DNA of 32,606 nucleotides from RPQJ01 sp035554635. Lineage in GTDB: Bacteria; Pseudomonadota; Gammaproteobacteria; Steroidobacterales; Steroidobacteraceae. Numbering within the stretch: the first letter of the stretch is position 1; every line of letters starts with the position of its first letter. The notes beneath the pieces are model-generated. The model did not search any database and was not told where the DNA came from. It saw only the letters and a list, made by a program, of their open reading frames with translations. A program made the translations under genes and the position numbers. Location: contig DATMIB010000149.1 in the NCBI GenBank assembly GCA_035554635.1, forward strand, positions 1 through 32,606, in the 5' to 3' direction. Positions 1 to 9,200 of the stretch are shown here, one piece after another.

Positions 1-1250
1 CGATGACGGGCATTCTCGAGTACGACTTCGACGCCGCGCACCCACACCTGCAGCGCCGCGCTCGACGGCTCGAGCGGATCGCCGTCCCAGACGACCAGGT
101 CGGCCTCGTAGCCTGAGCGCACCTTGCCGTAGCGGTCGCCGAGCCCGAACATCGCCGCAGGGGCCGTGGTCATCGCGCGCAGGCCTTCGATCCACGGCAA
201 CCCATTGGCGACGGCGAGCCCGGCGCCGAGCCGCATGCCGTTGCCGGCGTTGTAGGTGCGGTGGAACGCCGACACCGAGAACGCGATCGGCACGCCGGCG
301 CGTTGCAGGCGCGCGGCGTTGTCGAGCCGTGCGCCCATCGTGTCGAACGCAAGCGGCAGGTTCAGCGTCGGGTCGAGCACGACCGGAATCCGGCGCGCCG
401 CCAGTTCCTTCGCGACACGCCAGGCCTCGGCCCCGCCGTAGACCAGCACGGGCAGTTTCGTGTCGTCGTGCAGCGCGATCGCCTGCCGCACGTCCGACTC
501 GCGGTCGGCGACGATCGCGAGCGGCATGCGACCGGCGACGACGGGTTGCAATGCCTCGGCATCGAGCCGTCCGAGCAACTGGTCGCGCGGCCCCGACACG
601 CCGGGCGTCGGCTTGAAACGACGCGCCTCGTCGAGTGCGTTGCGCAGCAGGATCCACGGGGCGCCGTGCGATCCACCCGTGGCCGCCGCGGCGCCGCTGC
701 CGACCCGCACGAACATCGCGACCTGCGCGCGATCGAGGGGCGAGACGCCGGGCGTCAGCCGCAGCAATGCGGCCTGGCCCAGGAACGGGGCGACAGCCGA
801 GCCTTCGGGATGGGTCAACGCACGCGTGAGCCCGTCGCTGACGGCCAGGTCCACCGCGGTCGTGTTGGCGTTGAGCGCGTACTGCACGTCGAAGGCCGCA
901 CCGAGCGTGCCGCTGGCGAGCGCGTAATCGCGCGTGTCGGGCAGGCTGCCGACTTCGGTCAGCCCGAGTTGCGTGCCGGCGCTCATGAGGCCGGGCGTCA
1001 CGATCCGGCCTTGCACATCGACCACCCTCACACCGACAGGCGGCGCGAGGCCGGCGCCGACCGCCTGCACCTTGCCGTCGCGGACCACGACGGTCGCGTT
1101 CTCGAGGGGCTGCGCGGCATCCATCGTGTAGAGCTTCGCGTGCACCAGTGCAAACGACGACGACGTCTGCGCGAACGCCGTGCCGGCACCGAGCGCGGCC
1201 CACGCGAGCGCGCCCACGACGGCGAGCAGCGAGCGACGTTCACCGCTCAT
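1..1250 (-). CDS. Amidohydrolase-like secreted protein lacking the HxH metal motif (C-terminus cut by window edge)
   Basis: About 416 residues are visible, and the 3' end lies beyond position 1. The ATG at 1250 overlaps the TGA of the upstream amidohydrolase gene as ATGA, so the two are probably translationally coupled. Residues 7-27 form a signal peptide ending TAFA-Q. The fold matches metal-dependent amidohydrolases: an N-terminal beta-sandwich strand (FALVHAKLYTMD), then VTPGL at about 85-89, and near the end a motif around GYEADLVVWDGDP. After VTPGL, where active family members have D-x-H-x-H, this protein reads SAGTQLG (residues 90-96), so both histidines are gone. The later H-S-D region reads AFSVSAFH, without the usual aspartate. 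It may be a non-catalytic partner or a scaffold for the neighbouring enzyme. The family assignment is firm; the function is not. Confidence 0.85.
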   Translation of the reverse strand, partial: MSGERRSLLAVVGALAWAALGAGTAFAQTSSSFALVHAKLYTMDAAQPLENATVVVRDGKVQAVGAGLAPPVGVRVVDVQGRIVTPGLMSAGTQLGLTEVGSLPDTRDYALASGTLGAAFDVQYALNANTTAVDLAVSDGLTRALTHPEGSAVAPFLGQAALLRLTPGVSPLDRAQVAMFVRVGSGAAAATGGSHGAPWILLRNALDEARRFKPTPGVSGPRDQLLGRLDAEALQPVVAGRMPLAIVADRESDVRQAIALHDDTKLPVLVYGGAEAWRVAKELAARRIPVVLDPTLNLPLAFDTMGARLDNAARLQRAGVPIAFSVSAFHRTYNAGNGMRLGAGLAVANGLPWIEGLRAMTTAPAAMFGLGDRYGKVRSGYEADLVVWDGDPLEPSSAALQVWVRGVEVVLENARH

Positions 1251-2758
1251 GGCTGCGTCTCCTGGCTCGGCTGACCGAGCTCGAAGTCAGAGGTCGGCTG
1301 CCGGCTCGGGTCGTTGCGATCGAACGCGAGCGCGCCATCGACGTAGACCTGGTCGACGTGGCTGTAGACGCTGAACGGGTCCCCCGACCAGAGCACGACG
1401 TCGGCGAGCTTGCCCGGCTCGAGCGTGCCGATGCGCGACTCGAGCCCGAGCATGCGCGCCGGGTTGCGCGTGATCCATTCGATCACGAGTTCGGGTGGCA
1501 GTTCGATGCCGGCGCGACGGCCCGCCGCCGCCGATTTCGCCGCCTCGATGTTGAGCCGCTGGCCGGTGATGTTCGAATCCGAATGCATGGCCACGCAGGC
1601 ACCTGCGGCCTGGAGGTAGGCAGCGTTTTCGCGGATCGCGTCGTAGGCCTCGCGCTTGAAACCCCACCAGTCCGGCCAGACGGCGGCACAGACGTCGTCC
1701 CTCACGAACAGGTCGGGGATCTTGTACGCCTCGGCCGCGTGGTGGATCGCGGTAATCCGGAAGCCGAACTCGTGCGCCATGTCGAACAGCTGCGCGATGT
1801 CGTCGGCGCGATAGCAGTGCGCGTGGACGCGAATGGCCCCGGTGAGCACGCCCGCGAGCGTGTCGAGCTTGAGGTCCTGCTCGGGCGGTCGGCGCTCCTC
1901 GCCCTCGGCGTAGCGCTGCCATTCGCGCAGGTACTTGCGCGCCGCGATCCAGGCCTCGCGCTGGCCGGCCACGGCGCCCATGCGACTGACCGGGAAGCGA
2001 CCCGCGTCGCCGTAGGCGTGGACGACGTTTTCGCCGCAGGCCATCTTCAGCCCGAACGGTGCGTCGGGGAACATCATGCCTTGCACGGTGCGCGCCGGGA
2101 CGGTGCGCAGCACGACCGTGCGGCCGCCGAACAGGTTGGTGGAGCCCGGCATGACCTGCAGCGTCGTCACGCCGCCGGCGAGCGCACGGGCAAACCCCGG
2201 ATCCTGCACGCTGATCGAATGCTGCGCCCACACCTGCGCGGTGTTCGGGTCGGAATCCTCGTTGACGTCGGTGTGGTGCAGGTCCTCGCCGGTGTACGGC
2301 GTGGGGAAATTGCCGAGGTGCGAGTGCGGGTCGATGATGCCGGGCGTCACCCAGCGGCCCTTGGCGTCGACACGCACGGTGCCGTCCGGCGCCGTGAGCC
2401 CGGGGCCGACCGCGACGACGAGCCCGTCACGCAAGAGCACGTCGGCGCCGTCGAGACGCCGGCCGGTGCCGTCGAGTACGGTTGCGCCGAAGATCAGCGT
2501 GTCGCGCCGCGGCTGCGGTCGGTACGTGCTCGGGTACGTTTGCGCCGCGAAGTCGCGAAGTGGCTGCTCGGGACCGCGCTCGCCCGGGCCACGGCGATCG
2601 CCGGACGGCGGGCGACGGCGTTCCTCGCGATCGGCAGCACCGCCGGGCGTGGTCGCGATCGTCGTCGCCAAGGCCAACGCGAGCAACCATTCGCGCGTGC
2701 GACGACGCGGCCGGAGAGTGGCGGGACGCGATGAAGCGGCGCAGGCGTCGTGGCGCAT
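1247..2758 (-). CDS. Exported metal-dependent amidohydrolase
   Basis: A 503-residue protein of the imidazolonepropionase-like amidohydrolase superfamily, which hydrolyses C-N bonds in cyclic amides or peptides; the substrate is unknown. A basic N-terminus (RPRRRTREW) precedes a hydrophobic segment at about 24-40, consistent with export. A Pro/Arg-rich linker follows at about 48-85. The metal site looks intact: H145-x-H147 in DPHSHLG, K238 in the FGLKMACGEN segment as a possible bridging lysine, H312/H314 in VHAHCY, H339/H340 in AIHHAAEAYK, and D394 in MHSDSN. The C-terminal sandwich carries LEPGKLADVVLWSGDP. The gene is first of a two-gene operon with the HxH-less paralog, sharing a 4-base overlap. 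The ATG at 2758 gives the most complete export signal, but a start a few codons inside is possible. Confidence 0.9.
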   Translation of the reverse strand: MRHDACAASSRPATLRPRRRTREWLLALALATTIATTPGGAADREERRRPPSGDRRGPGERGPEQPLRDFAAQTYPSTYRPQPRRDTLIFGATVLDGTGRRLDGADVLLRDGLVVAVGPGLTAPDGTVRVDAKGRWVTPGIIDPHSHLGNFPTPYTGEDLHHTDVNEDSDPNTAQVWAQHSISVQDPGFARALAGGVTTLQVMPGSTNLFGGRTVVLRTVPARTVQGMMFPDAPFGLKMACGENVVHAYGDAGRFPVSRMGAVAGQREAWIAARKYLREWQRYAEGEERRPPEQDLKLDTLAGVLTGAIRVHAHCYRADDIAQLFDMAHEFGFRITAIHHAAEAYKIPDLFVRDDVCAAVWPDWWGFKREAYDAIRENAAYLQAAGACVAMHSDSNITGQRLNIEAAKSAAAGRRAGIELPPELVIEWITRNPARMLGLESRIGTLEPGKLADVVLWSGDPFSVYSHVDQVYVDGALAFDRNDPSRQPTSDFELGQPSQETQP

Positions 2759-2789
2759 CGGGTGTCGACCGTGATCGAGCTACGAACCG

Positions 2790-2795
2790 ATGCTA
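2790..2795 (-). promoter_or_regulatory. Candidate -10 element for the amidohydrolase pair
   Basis: On the minus strand this reads TAGCAT, preceded by TG one base away (TGCTAGCAT), an extended -10 shape 31 bases before the ATG at 2758. No good -35 is visible. The CTAG core stands out in this GC-rich sequence. Confidence 0.3.
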
Positions 2796-2910
2796 GCACG
2801 CACCGCTCGGGTGACCACCGACGCTGGGCAACGCGTCGTCGGCTGCGGGCCAGCGATTGCGCAGGACCACCGGCGCGAGAGTGCGAGCCGACCCGACCGA
2901 TCGCAGCAGG

Positions 2911-3543
2911 TCAGGTTGCGCCGCGCGACTCGTTGCAGTGCTGCATCCACTCGAGCAGCGTGGTGTGGCCGGCGGCGTCGAGCGCACGGGTGATGTCGGC
3001 GTATTCGGCGTCGCGCTCGTCCTGGCCGAGCTTGAACTTGACGCGTCGTTCGAGCACGCGCGCACGGAACGCGACGATGCCGCTCACCAGTCGGCCGTAA
3101 CGCGGGCCCATTTCCTCCATCGACCATGCGCCCGGCCGGTCGCGCTCCATCGCCCCGATCAGGTCGCGCACGATCGCATCGGTCGCGGCGCCTTGCTCGA
3201 CGAACTCGACGTCGACCACGTACTGCGCCGTCGCGTAGTTCCAGGTTGGCGTGCGCGTGCGGTCGGCCAGCCAGGACGAGGAGATGTAGCCGTGCGGGCC
3301 CATGAACAGCACGAGCGTGCGCGGGGCGCGACGCAGCAGTTCGACGTGCGGGTTGGCGCGGGCGAAATGCCCGAGCAGGGTCGTGATCGTGCCGTGCTCG
3401 TCGAGCACGGGGCGCAGCGGCAGCGGCGTGGCGGCGAAGTCGCCGTCGTGCGCGGTGACGAGCCACGCGAACGGGTGCTCGAGCACGAGGCGGGTGACGT
3501 CGGCTTCCGCGGGCGGGCTGAATTTTCCGGGGGCGGCGCTCAT
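2911..3543 (-). CDS. PaiB-family FMN-binding protein
   Basis: A 210-residue protein of the PaiB/FMN-binding split-barrel family, named after the Bacillus negative regulator of sporulation and protease genes. Most proteobacterial members are uncharacterised flavin-binding proteins. The family's central signature is present at about residues 81-107: LFMGPHGYISSSW, then PTWNYATAQ. Length fits the family (about 200-215). N-terminal F-A-W-L-V-T and T-P-L-P-L strands build the split barrel. There is no HTH, so direct DNA binding is unlikely. It is monocistronic and is divergent from the secreted-protein gene at 3752. The ATG at 3543 is preceded only by a weak GAGA. A candidate -10 (TAGGCT on the minus strand, 3577-3582) lies 33 bases upstream of it. 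Confidence 0.88.
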   Translation of the reverse strand: MSAAPGKFSPPAEADVTRLVLEHPFAWLVTAHDGDFAATPLPLRPVLDEHGTITTLLGHFARANPHVELLRRAPRTLVLFMGPHGYISSSWLADRTRTPTWNYATAQYVVDVEFVEQGAATDAIVRDLIGAMERDRPGAWSMEEMGPRYGRLVSGIVAFRARVLERRVKFKLGQDERDAEYADITRALDAAGHTTLLEWMQHCNESRGAT

Positions 3544-3695
3544 GGTCTCGCTACGCTGGTAGGGGCCGGGTGGTCGAGCCTACGTCCCGGCCGCAACCGC
3601 GTCTAACGCGGCAGGGCAATGTATCGGCGGGTTCAGGCCGGCCCGGACGCGTCGAAGGTTGTCCCGCCCACGCGCGTCGCGTTCGCGGTGCCTTC

Positions 3696-3701
3696 TAAGC
3701 T
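3696..3701 (+). promoter_or_regulatory. Candidate -10 element for the small secreted protein
   Basis: TAAGCT lies 50 bases before the ATG at 3752 in the 208-base divergent gap 3544-3751. The rest of that gap shows no convincing -35 or operator. Confidence 0.25.
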
Positions 3702-3751
3702 AGGGCCGATGCGGCGCCCTCGGCCGCGCTTCCAGAACGCAGGAGAAAGCC

Positions 3752-4183
3752 ATGAAGGTCGTTGCACTGCTCTTCCGCCCCGCCGTGCTGCTTGCGGCCT
3801 GCGCCGCGTTCGTGCTGCCGCAGGCCGCGCGCGCCGCGGAGCCACCGTCACGCAAGCTGGTCGAGATCTACCGCATCGCTCCGGGGCGACACCTCGAATT
3901 CCTGCAGATGATCGCGAAGTTCGACGAAGCCTCGAAGGCCGCGGGCATCCCGCCACGCGACCTGTACGTCCACCAGGACGGCGCCGACTGGGACTTCCTG
4001 CTGATCCAGGACGCCGAGCACACGGACGAACAGTCGGCGAAGCTGGGCGAGGCCATGACCAGGCTCGGCCTGCCGCGGGGCGCGCACTTTTTCATCGAGT
4101 TCCGCCGCAACGTCGCCGAGCACAGCGACACGTTCGTCGAAGGCCCGACGACCGCGGGTGCGTGGCTCGAAAAACTGAAGTGA
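3752..4183 (+). CDS. Small secreted protein of unknown function
   Basis: 143 residues. The start is well supported: AGGAG sits 7 bases before the ATG at 3752. Residues 1-28 form a Sec signal peptide (K-V-V, hydrophobic core, then AARA-AEPP). The mature part, about 115 residues, opens with strand-like KLVEIYRIAPGRH, then a helix (LEFLQMIAKFDEASKAAG), then strands including YVHQDG and WDFLLIQ. This order resembles half of a dimeric alpha/beta-barrel (ferredoxin-like) domain. No catalytic motif or cysteine is visible in the mature part. It is a single gene, convergent with the VOC gene 37 bases away. I do not recognise the family; the barrel suggestion is inference. Confidence 0.8.
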   Translation: MKVVALLFRPAVLLAACAAFVLPQAARAAEPPSRKLVEIYRIAPGRHLEFLQMIAKFDEASKAAGIPPRDLYVHQDGADWDFLLIQDAEHTDEQSAKLGEAMTRLGLPRGAHFFIEFRRNVAEHSDTFVEGPTTAGAWLEKLK

Positions 4184-4220
4184 CCGTGGCGACGCTGAAG
4201 CGGTGCGCGGCAGCGTACCC

Positions 4221-4670
4221 TCAGGCGTCACCGGCGTTGCGCACGCGCTCGGAGAACCACCACAGGTGGCCTTCGGGATCCTTGGCGCCGTAACTGCGAT
4301 CGGCCCAGTACTCCGGGCCGTAGTCGTGCAGCGTCGGCCCGTCGACGATCGTCGCGCCGGCCGCGCGGGCGCGTGCGCAGTGGGCATCGACATCGTCGAC
4401 GTACAGCATCAGGCCCTGGGTGTTGCAACCGGCGCCGAGCGGGCTGCGCATGTCGGTCTCGAAGCGCCGTTCGGCGCCGGCGCGTTCGCCACCGACCATG
4501 ATCAGCCCGTCGCCGTAGGTCAGCTCGCTGTGAACCACCTGGCCGCCTTTCTCGTGCAGGAGCTTCAATTCGAAGCCAAAGGCGCGACACAGCCAGTCGA
4601 TCATCTGGCGTGGTTCGCGGTAGTACAGGCCCGAGCTGATGCGCGGCCAACCGGCAGGCGTTGGTTTCAT
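4221..4670 (-). CDS. VOC (glyoxalase/bleomycin-resistance) family protein
   Basis: 149 residues from the ATG at 4670, which has GGAG 6 bases upstream. A TTG at 4685 would add five residues but lacks a ribosome site. The fold is one of paired beta-alpha-beta-beta-beta modules: YYREPRQMIDWLCRAFGFEL opens the first and LMLYVDDVDAHCARARAAGA opens the second. KDPEGHLWWFSE closes the domain with a candidate metal-ligand Glu. The family includes glyoxalase I, ring-cleaving dioxygenases and antibiotic-binding proteins; this sequence looks like the PhnB/YdfO-like stand-alone type of unknown substrate. It lies downstream of the efflux operon on the same strand, but a hairpin and a candidate promoter separate them, so it is probably transcribed on its own. 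Confidence 0.85.
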   Translation of the reverse strand: MKPTPAGWPRISSGLYYREPRQMIDWLCRAFGFELKLLHEKGGQVVHSELTYGDGLIMVGGERAGAERRFETDMRSPLGAGCNTQGLMLYVDDVDAHCARARAAGATIVDGPTLHDYGPEYWADRSYGAKDPEGHLWWFSERVRNAGDA

Positions 4671-4715
4671 GGCGAGCTCCCGCAAGTTCGGAGTCCGGAA
4701 GGGCGACGTCCCGTC

Positions 4716-4735
4716 GCAGGCGCGTTCGCGCCTGC
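4716..4735 (-). terminator. GC-rich hairpin after the efflux operon
   Basis: GCAGGCGCG and CGCGCCTGC form a perfect 9-base inverted repeat around TT (practically an 8-base stem with a GTTC loop). It lies 42 bases beyond the stop of the outer-membrane factor gene on the minus strand. No T-run follows, so intrinsic termination is uncertain. It could instead act in the 5' leader of the VOC gene. Confidence 0.35.
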
Positions 4736-4741
4736 CGTCCG

Positions 4742-4747
4742 ACTGTA
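4742..4747 (-). promoter_or_regulatory. Candidate -10 element for the VOC gene
   Basis: The minus strand reads TACAGT here, 72 bases before the ATG at 4670. It overlaps by one base the 7-bp tandem repeat, which would occupy the spacer and -35 positions. No canonical -35 is seen. Confidence 0.3.
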
Positions 4748-4772
4748 CTCTGAACTCTAAACTCTGAACTCT
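4747..4772. repeat. 7-bp tandem repeat, about 3.7 copies
   Basis: Units ACTCTGA, ACTCTAA, ACTCTGA and a partial ACTCT follow each other without gaps. The array is AT-rich against a very GC-rich background. It sits between the stop of the outer-membrane factor gene (4777) and a candidate -10 for the VOC gene. Confidence 0.85.
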
Positions 4773-4776
4773 TCCG

Positions 4777-6276
4777 CTACGGCACGCTCGGCCCGCCGCC
4801 CAGCGCCAACGCGAGGTCGACCGTATTGGCGAGCGCAGCGCGACGCGAGGCGATCAACTCGATCTCGGCCGCGAACAAGCCGCGACGCACGTCGAGCAGC
4901 TCGAGGTAGGTGATCTCGCCTTCGGCGTAGCGGAGCTCGGCGAGTTCCGTCGCGCGTCGCAAAGCCTTGACCTGCGCCGCGCGCGCGGCTTCGGCGGCAC
5001 GCAGGCTCTGCTGTCCCTCGAGCCCGTCGAGGACTTCCCGGAACGCACCCTGCACGGTCTGCGCGTAGAGCGCGCGCGTCTGCTCCTGCACGGCACGCGT
5101 GCGCGCGACGTTCGAGCGCAGACGTCCGCCCTGGAAGATCGGCTGGAACAGCGAGCCCGCCACCTGCCAGACGTCGGCCGGGGTCGTGAACAGGTCGCCG
5201 AGCTCGAGGCTCGCCGAACCGTAGCTGCCGGTCAGGCTGATCGACGGCAGCATCGCCGCGCGCGCCGCGCCGACGTCGCCGGCTGCCGCACGGATGCGTG
5301 CCTCGGCCGCGCGCACGTCGGGGCGCCGCGTGAGCACGTCGGCCGGCAATCCGGCCGGCAACTGCGGCACCGCCGACTGCTCGGGCAACGCCTTGGGCAG
5401 CACGTTGACGCCGACCAGGTCGCGCGGCGACCGTCCGAGCAGCACGCCGAGCTGGTTCTGGCGCTGCTCGACCGCGAACCCGAACTCGCGCATCAGCGCC
5501 CGCGCCTGTTCGGTCTCGGCCTCGACGCGCCGGAACGTGATCTCGTCGCTTTCGCCGCCCTCGAAGCGCAGCCGCTCGAGGCCGAGCGATTCCTCGCGCG
5601 ACGCCAGCGTCTCGCGCGCCTGCTCGAACTGGCCGATCGCCGCGGCGAGCGCGAAGTACGCGCGCGCGGTCTCGCCGGTCAGGCTCAGGTGCAGTGCCGC
5701 ACGGTCGTGCTCGGTCGCGAACAGTCGTTCACGCGCGGCCGTCGATGCGTGCGCATAGCGACCCCAGAGATCGACTTCGTAGGCGACGACGCCGCGAACC
5801 GAATAGGTCTCGTACGTCGCGCTCTGCCCCGCGACTGGCGGGTTGATGAAGCGGCTGTCGCGACCGCGCGTCGCGCCCGCATCGAGCCCGAGCGACGGCA
5901 GGCGGTCGGCCCGCGCGATGCCGGCAAGCGCGCGCGCTTCGTCGATGCGCGCCGCCGCCACCATGGCGTCGGTGTTGCTCGCGAGCGTCTCGCGGATCAG
6001 CGCGTCGAGCGTGTCGTCGGCGAAGATCGACCACCACGGGTCCGGCAGGTCGACGACGGCGCCCGCGACCTGCGGCAGCGCGTCCGGCAGTGGTATGTCG
6101 GGCACGCGTGCCGGCTCGCGCGTCACGGCGCAGCCGCCGAGCGCCAATGCGAGCACCGCGACGACCGCCGTGCGAGTCGAACGTGCCGGGGTCCGCCCCG
6201 CCGTCACCTCGCGTGGCGTCGCGCCCGGAGTCACTGCCGTCATCAAAGCTCTGGTCTCGATCACGTCACGCGGCAT
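4777..6276 (-). CDS. RND efflux outer-membrane factor, NodT-type lipoprotein
   Basis: 499 residues from the ATG at 6276. That start has a strong AGGAGGG 5 bases upstream and overlaps the pump gene's stop by 11 bases; a second in-frame ATG at 6243 lacks such a site. A lipoprotein signal ends in LALALGGC, with Cys49 as the lipidation site. The TolC-like fold then shows two repeats of long helices: a first around DALIRETLASNTDAMVAAAR and a second around VLTRRPDVRAAEARIRAAAG, the latter being the NodT/OprM hallmark. PSISLTGSYG marks a beta-barrel strand. It forms the exit duct for the adaptor and pump encoded just upstream. The Glu/Ala-rich helices and length match OprM (about 485). Confidence 0.93.
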   Translation of the reverse strand: MPRDVIETRALMTAVTPGATPREVTAGRTPARSTRTAVVAVLALALGGCAVTREPARVPDIPLPDALPQVAGAVVDLPDPWWSIFADDTLDALIRETLASNTDAMVAAARIDEARALAGIARADRLPSLGLDAGATRGRDSRFINPPVAGQSATYETYSVRGVVAYEVDLWGRYAHASTAARERLFATEHDRAALHLSLTGETARAYFALAAAIGQFEQARETLASREESLGLERLRFEGGESDEITFRRVEAETEQARALMREFGFAVEQRQNQLGVLLGRSPRDLVGVNVLPKALPEQSAVPQLPAGLPADVLTRRPDVRAAEARIRAAAGDVGAARAAMLPSISLTGSYGSASLELGDLFTTPADVWQVAGSLFQPIFQGGRLRSNVARTRAVQEQTRALYAQTVQGAFREVLDGLEGQQSLRAAEAARAAQVKALRRATELAELRYAEGEITYLELLDVRRGLFAAEIELIASRRAALANTVDLALALGGGPSVP

Positions 6277-9200
6277 CGCTGCCCTCCTGCGCCGCGGCCT
6301 GGCGTGGCACGTGGAACTTGTCGACACCGCGCGAGGCGATCCAGCGGAAGAACAGCGGCACGAAGAACGTCGCGATGAACGTCGCGGCGAGCATGCCGCC
6401 GATCACGCCGGTGCCGATCGAATGCCGGCTCGCGGCGCCGGCGCCGCCGCTGATCGCGAGCGGCAGCACGCCGAGGATGAACGCGAGCGACGTCATCACG
6501 ATCGGACGGAAGCGCAGCCGCGCGCCTTCGACGGCTGCGTCGACCAGCGACATGCCTTCCTGCACCTTGAGCTGCGCGAACTCGACGATCAGGATCGCGT
6601 TCTTCGACGCGAGACCGACCAGCGTCACGAGACCGATCTGGAAGTACAGGTCGTTCTCCTGCCCCCGCAGGAACACGGCGAGCAACGCGCCGAACACCGC
6701 GAACGGTACGGCCAGGATCACCGCGAACGGCAGCGTCCACTTCTCGTACTGCGCGGCGAGCACGAGCAGCACCATGAGCACGCCGACCAGGAAGGTCAGG
6801 CGCGCACTGCCGCCCGAGACCTTCTCCTGGTACGAGGTGCCGGTCCACTCGAGCGCGTAGCCGTCCGGCAGCGTGGTGCGCGCGACCTCTTCCATCGCCG
6901 CGAGCGCCTCGCCCGAGCTGTAGCCCGGGGCCGCGTCGCCGATCACCTTGGCCGACGGGAACACGTTGTAGCGCTCGATCACCTCGGGCCCGGTCGTCTC
7001 GCTGACGGTCACGAGCGCCGTGAGCGGCACCATCGAGCCGTCGCCGGCGCGGACGTAGACGTTGCGGATGTCGTTGGGCCGCGCACGGAACTCGGCCTCC
7101 GACTGCAGGTGCACGCGGAACACGCGACCGGCACGGTTGAAGTCGTTGACGTAGAGCGCGCCGAACGTGCTCTGCAGCGTTTCGAACACGTCCGAGACCT
7201 TGACGCCGAGCAGCTTGGCCTTTTCGCGGTCGAGTTCCATGCGGACCTGCGGCACGCTGGCCGAGAACGTCGTGTTGACGTTGGCGAGCTCCTTGCGCTG
7301 CGAGGCCGCCGCCACGAGCGCCTGCGTCGCCGCCTCGAGTTCCTTCATCGTGCCGCCGGCCCGCGACTGCACGAAGCCGTCGAAGCCGCCGGTCATGCTG
7401 AGGCCCTCGATCGGCGGCGGCTCGAACGCCAGCACGAATGCGTCCTTGATCTGCATGCCGGCGCCGAACATGTAGCCTGCGATCGCGCCGGCCGACGCGT
7501 CCTCGCCCTTGCGCTCCGACCAGTCCTTGAGGTTGACCCAGGTGATGCCGGTGTTGGTGCGCAGGGTGAAGGTCATCACGTCGAGCCCGGAGAACGTCAT
7601 CACCTGGTCGACGTGCGGGTTGGCGAGCAATGCCTGGCTGATCTGCCGGCTCACGGCCTCGGTGCGCTGCAAAGAGGCCGCGTCGGGCAGGATCGGCATC
7701 ACCATCAGGTAACCCTGGTCCTCCTTCGGCGCGAGCGCGTTCGGCACCGCGCGAAACAGCGCAAAGGTCGCCACGAGCATCACCGCGATCAGCGCGAGGG
7801 CCAGGGTCGTGTGCCTGAGCAGGTAGCGCACGCCGCTCGCGTACCGGCCGGTCATGCGGCCGAACCAGAGGTTGAAGCGTTCGAGCGCGCCGTGACGCAC
7901 GGCATCCTCGTGCCGCAGCACCGTCGCGCACAGCGCCGGGGTCAGCGTCAGCGCGACGAAGCCCGATATCGCGACCGACACGGCGATCGTGACCGCGAAC
8001 TGGCGGTACATCTCGCCGACGAGCCCGCCCAGGAACGCGACCGGCAGGAACACTGCGGTCAGCACGAACACGATCGCGATGACCGGCCGCGTGACCTGCT
8101 GCATCGCCTTGTGGGTGGCCTCGCGCGGCTCGAGCCCCTCGGTCGCGATGATGCGCTCGACGTTCTCGAGCACGACGATCGCGTCGTCGACGACGATGCC
8201 GATCGCGAGCACCATGCCGAACAGCGTCAGCGTGTTGATCGAGAAGCCGAACGCGAGCATCGCCGCGAGCGTGCCGATCAGCGAGACCGGCACGGCCAGC
8301 ATCGGGATCACGGTCGCGCGCCAGTTCTGCAGGAACACGAACACGACCAGGAAGACGAGCGCCATGGCCTCGGCCAGCGTCATCAGCACTTCGCGGATCG
8401 AGACCTTGATGTAGGTCGTCGTGTCGTACGGGGCGCTGTAGTCGAGGCCGGCCGGGAAGCGCTTGCCGATCTCGGCCATCCGCGCATCGACCGCATCGCC
8501 CACCTCGAGCGCGTTGGCGCCCGGCTGCAGGAAGATGCCGATCGGTACGGTCGGCTTGCCGTTGCGCTCGGCGGAGAAGTCGTACTCGCGCGAACCGAGC
8601 TCGATGCGCGCGACGTCACGCAGGCGGACGATGCCGCCCTGCTCCGAGGTCCGCACGACGATGTCGCCGAACTGCTCGGGGTCGGTGAGCCGACCCTGCG
8701 TCGTGACCGAGAACGTGAAGTCGACGTTGCGGTCCATCGGCTCCTGGCCGATGCGCCCGGCCGCGAACTGCGCGTTCTGCTCGCGCACCGCCTCGGCGAC
8801 CTCGCCCGGCGTCAGGCCGAGCTTCGCCAGCACGTCGGGGCGCAGCCAGATCCGGATCGACCAGTCCTTGGAGCCGAAGATCTGCACGTCGCCGACGCCC
8901 GGGATGCGGCGCAGCTCGTCGACGACGTTGAGCAATGCGTAGTTCGAGATGAACAGCGCGTCGAAGCGCGGATCGGCCGAGTCGAGCGCGATGATCTTGA
9001 GGAACGACTGCTGGCTCTTGCGGACCGTCACGCCCTGGCGCCGGACCTCCTCGGGCAGCGCCGACAGTGCGCTCTGCACGCGGTTGTTGACGTTGATCGC
9101 GTTCAGGTCGGGGTCGCTGCCGATCGCGAACGTGACCGCCATCACGAGCGCGCCATTGCCCGCGCTCGCCGAGCGCAGGTACAGCATGCCGTCGACGCCG

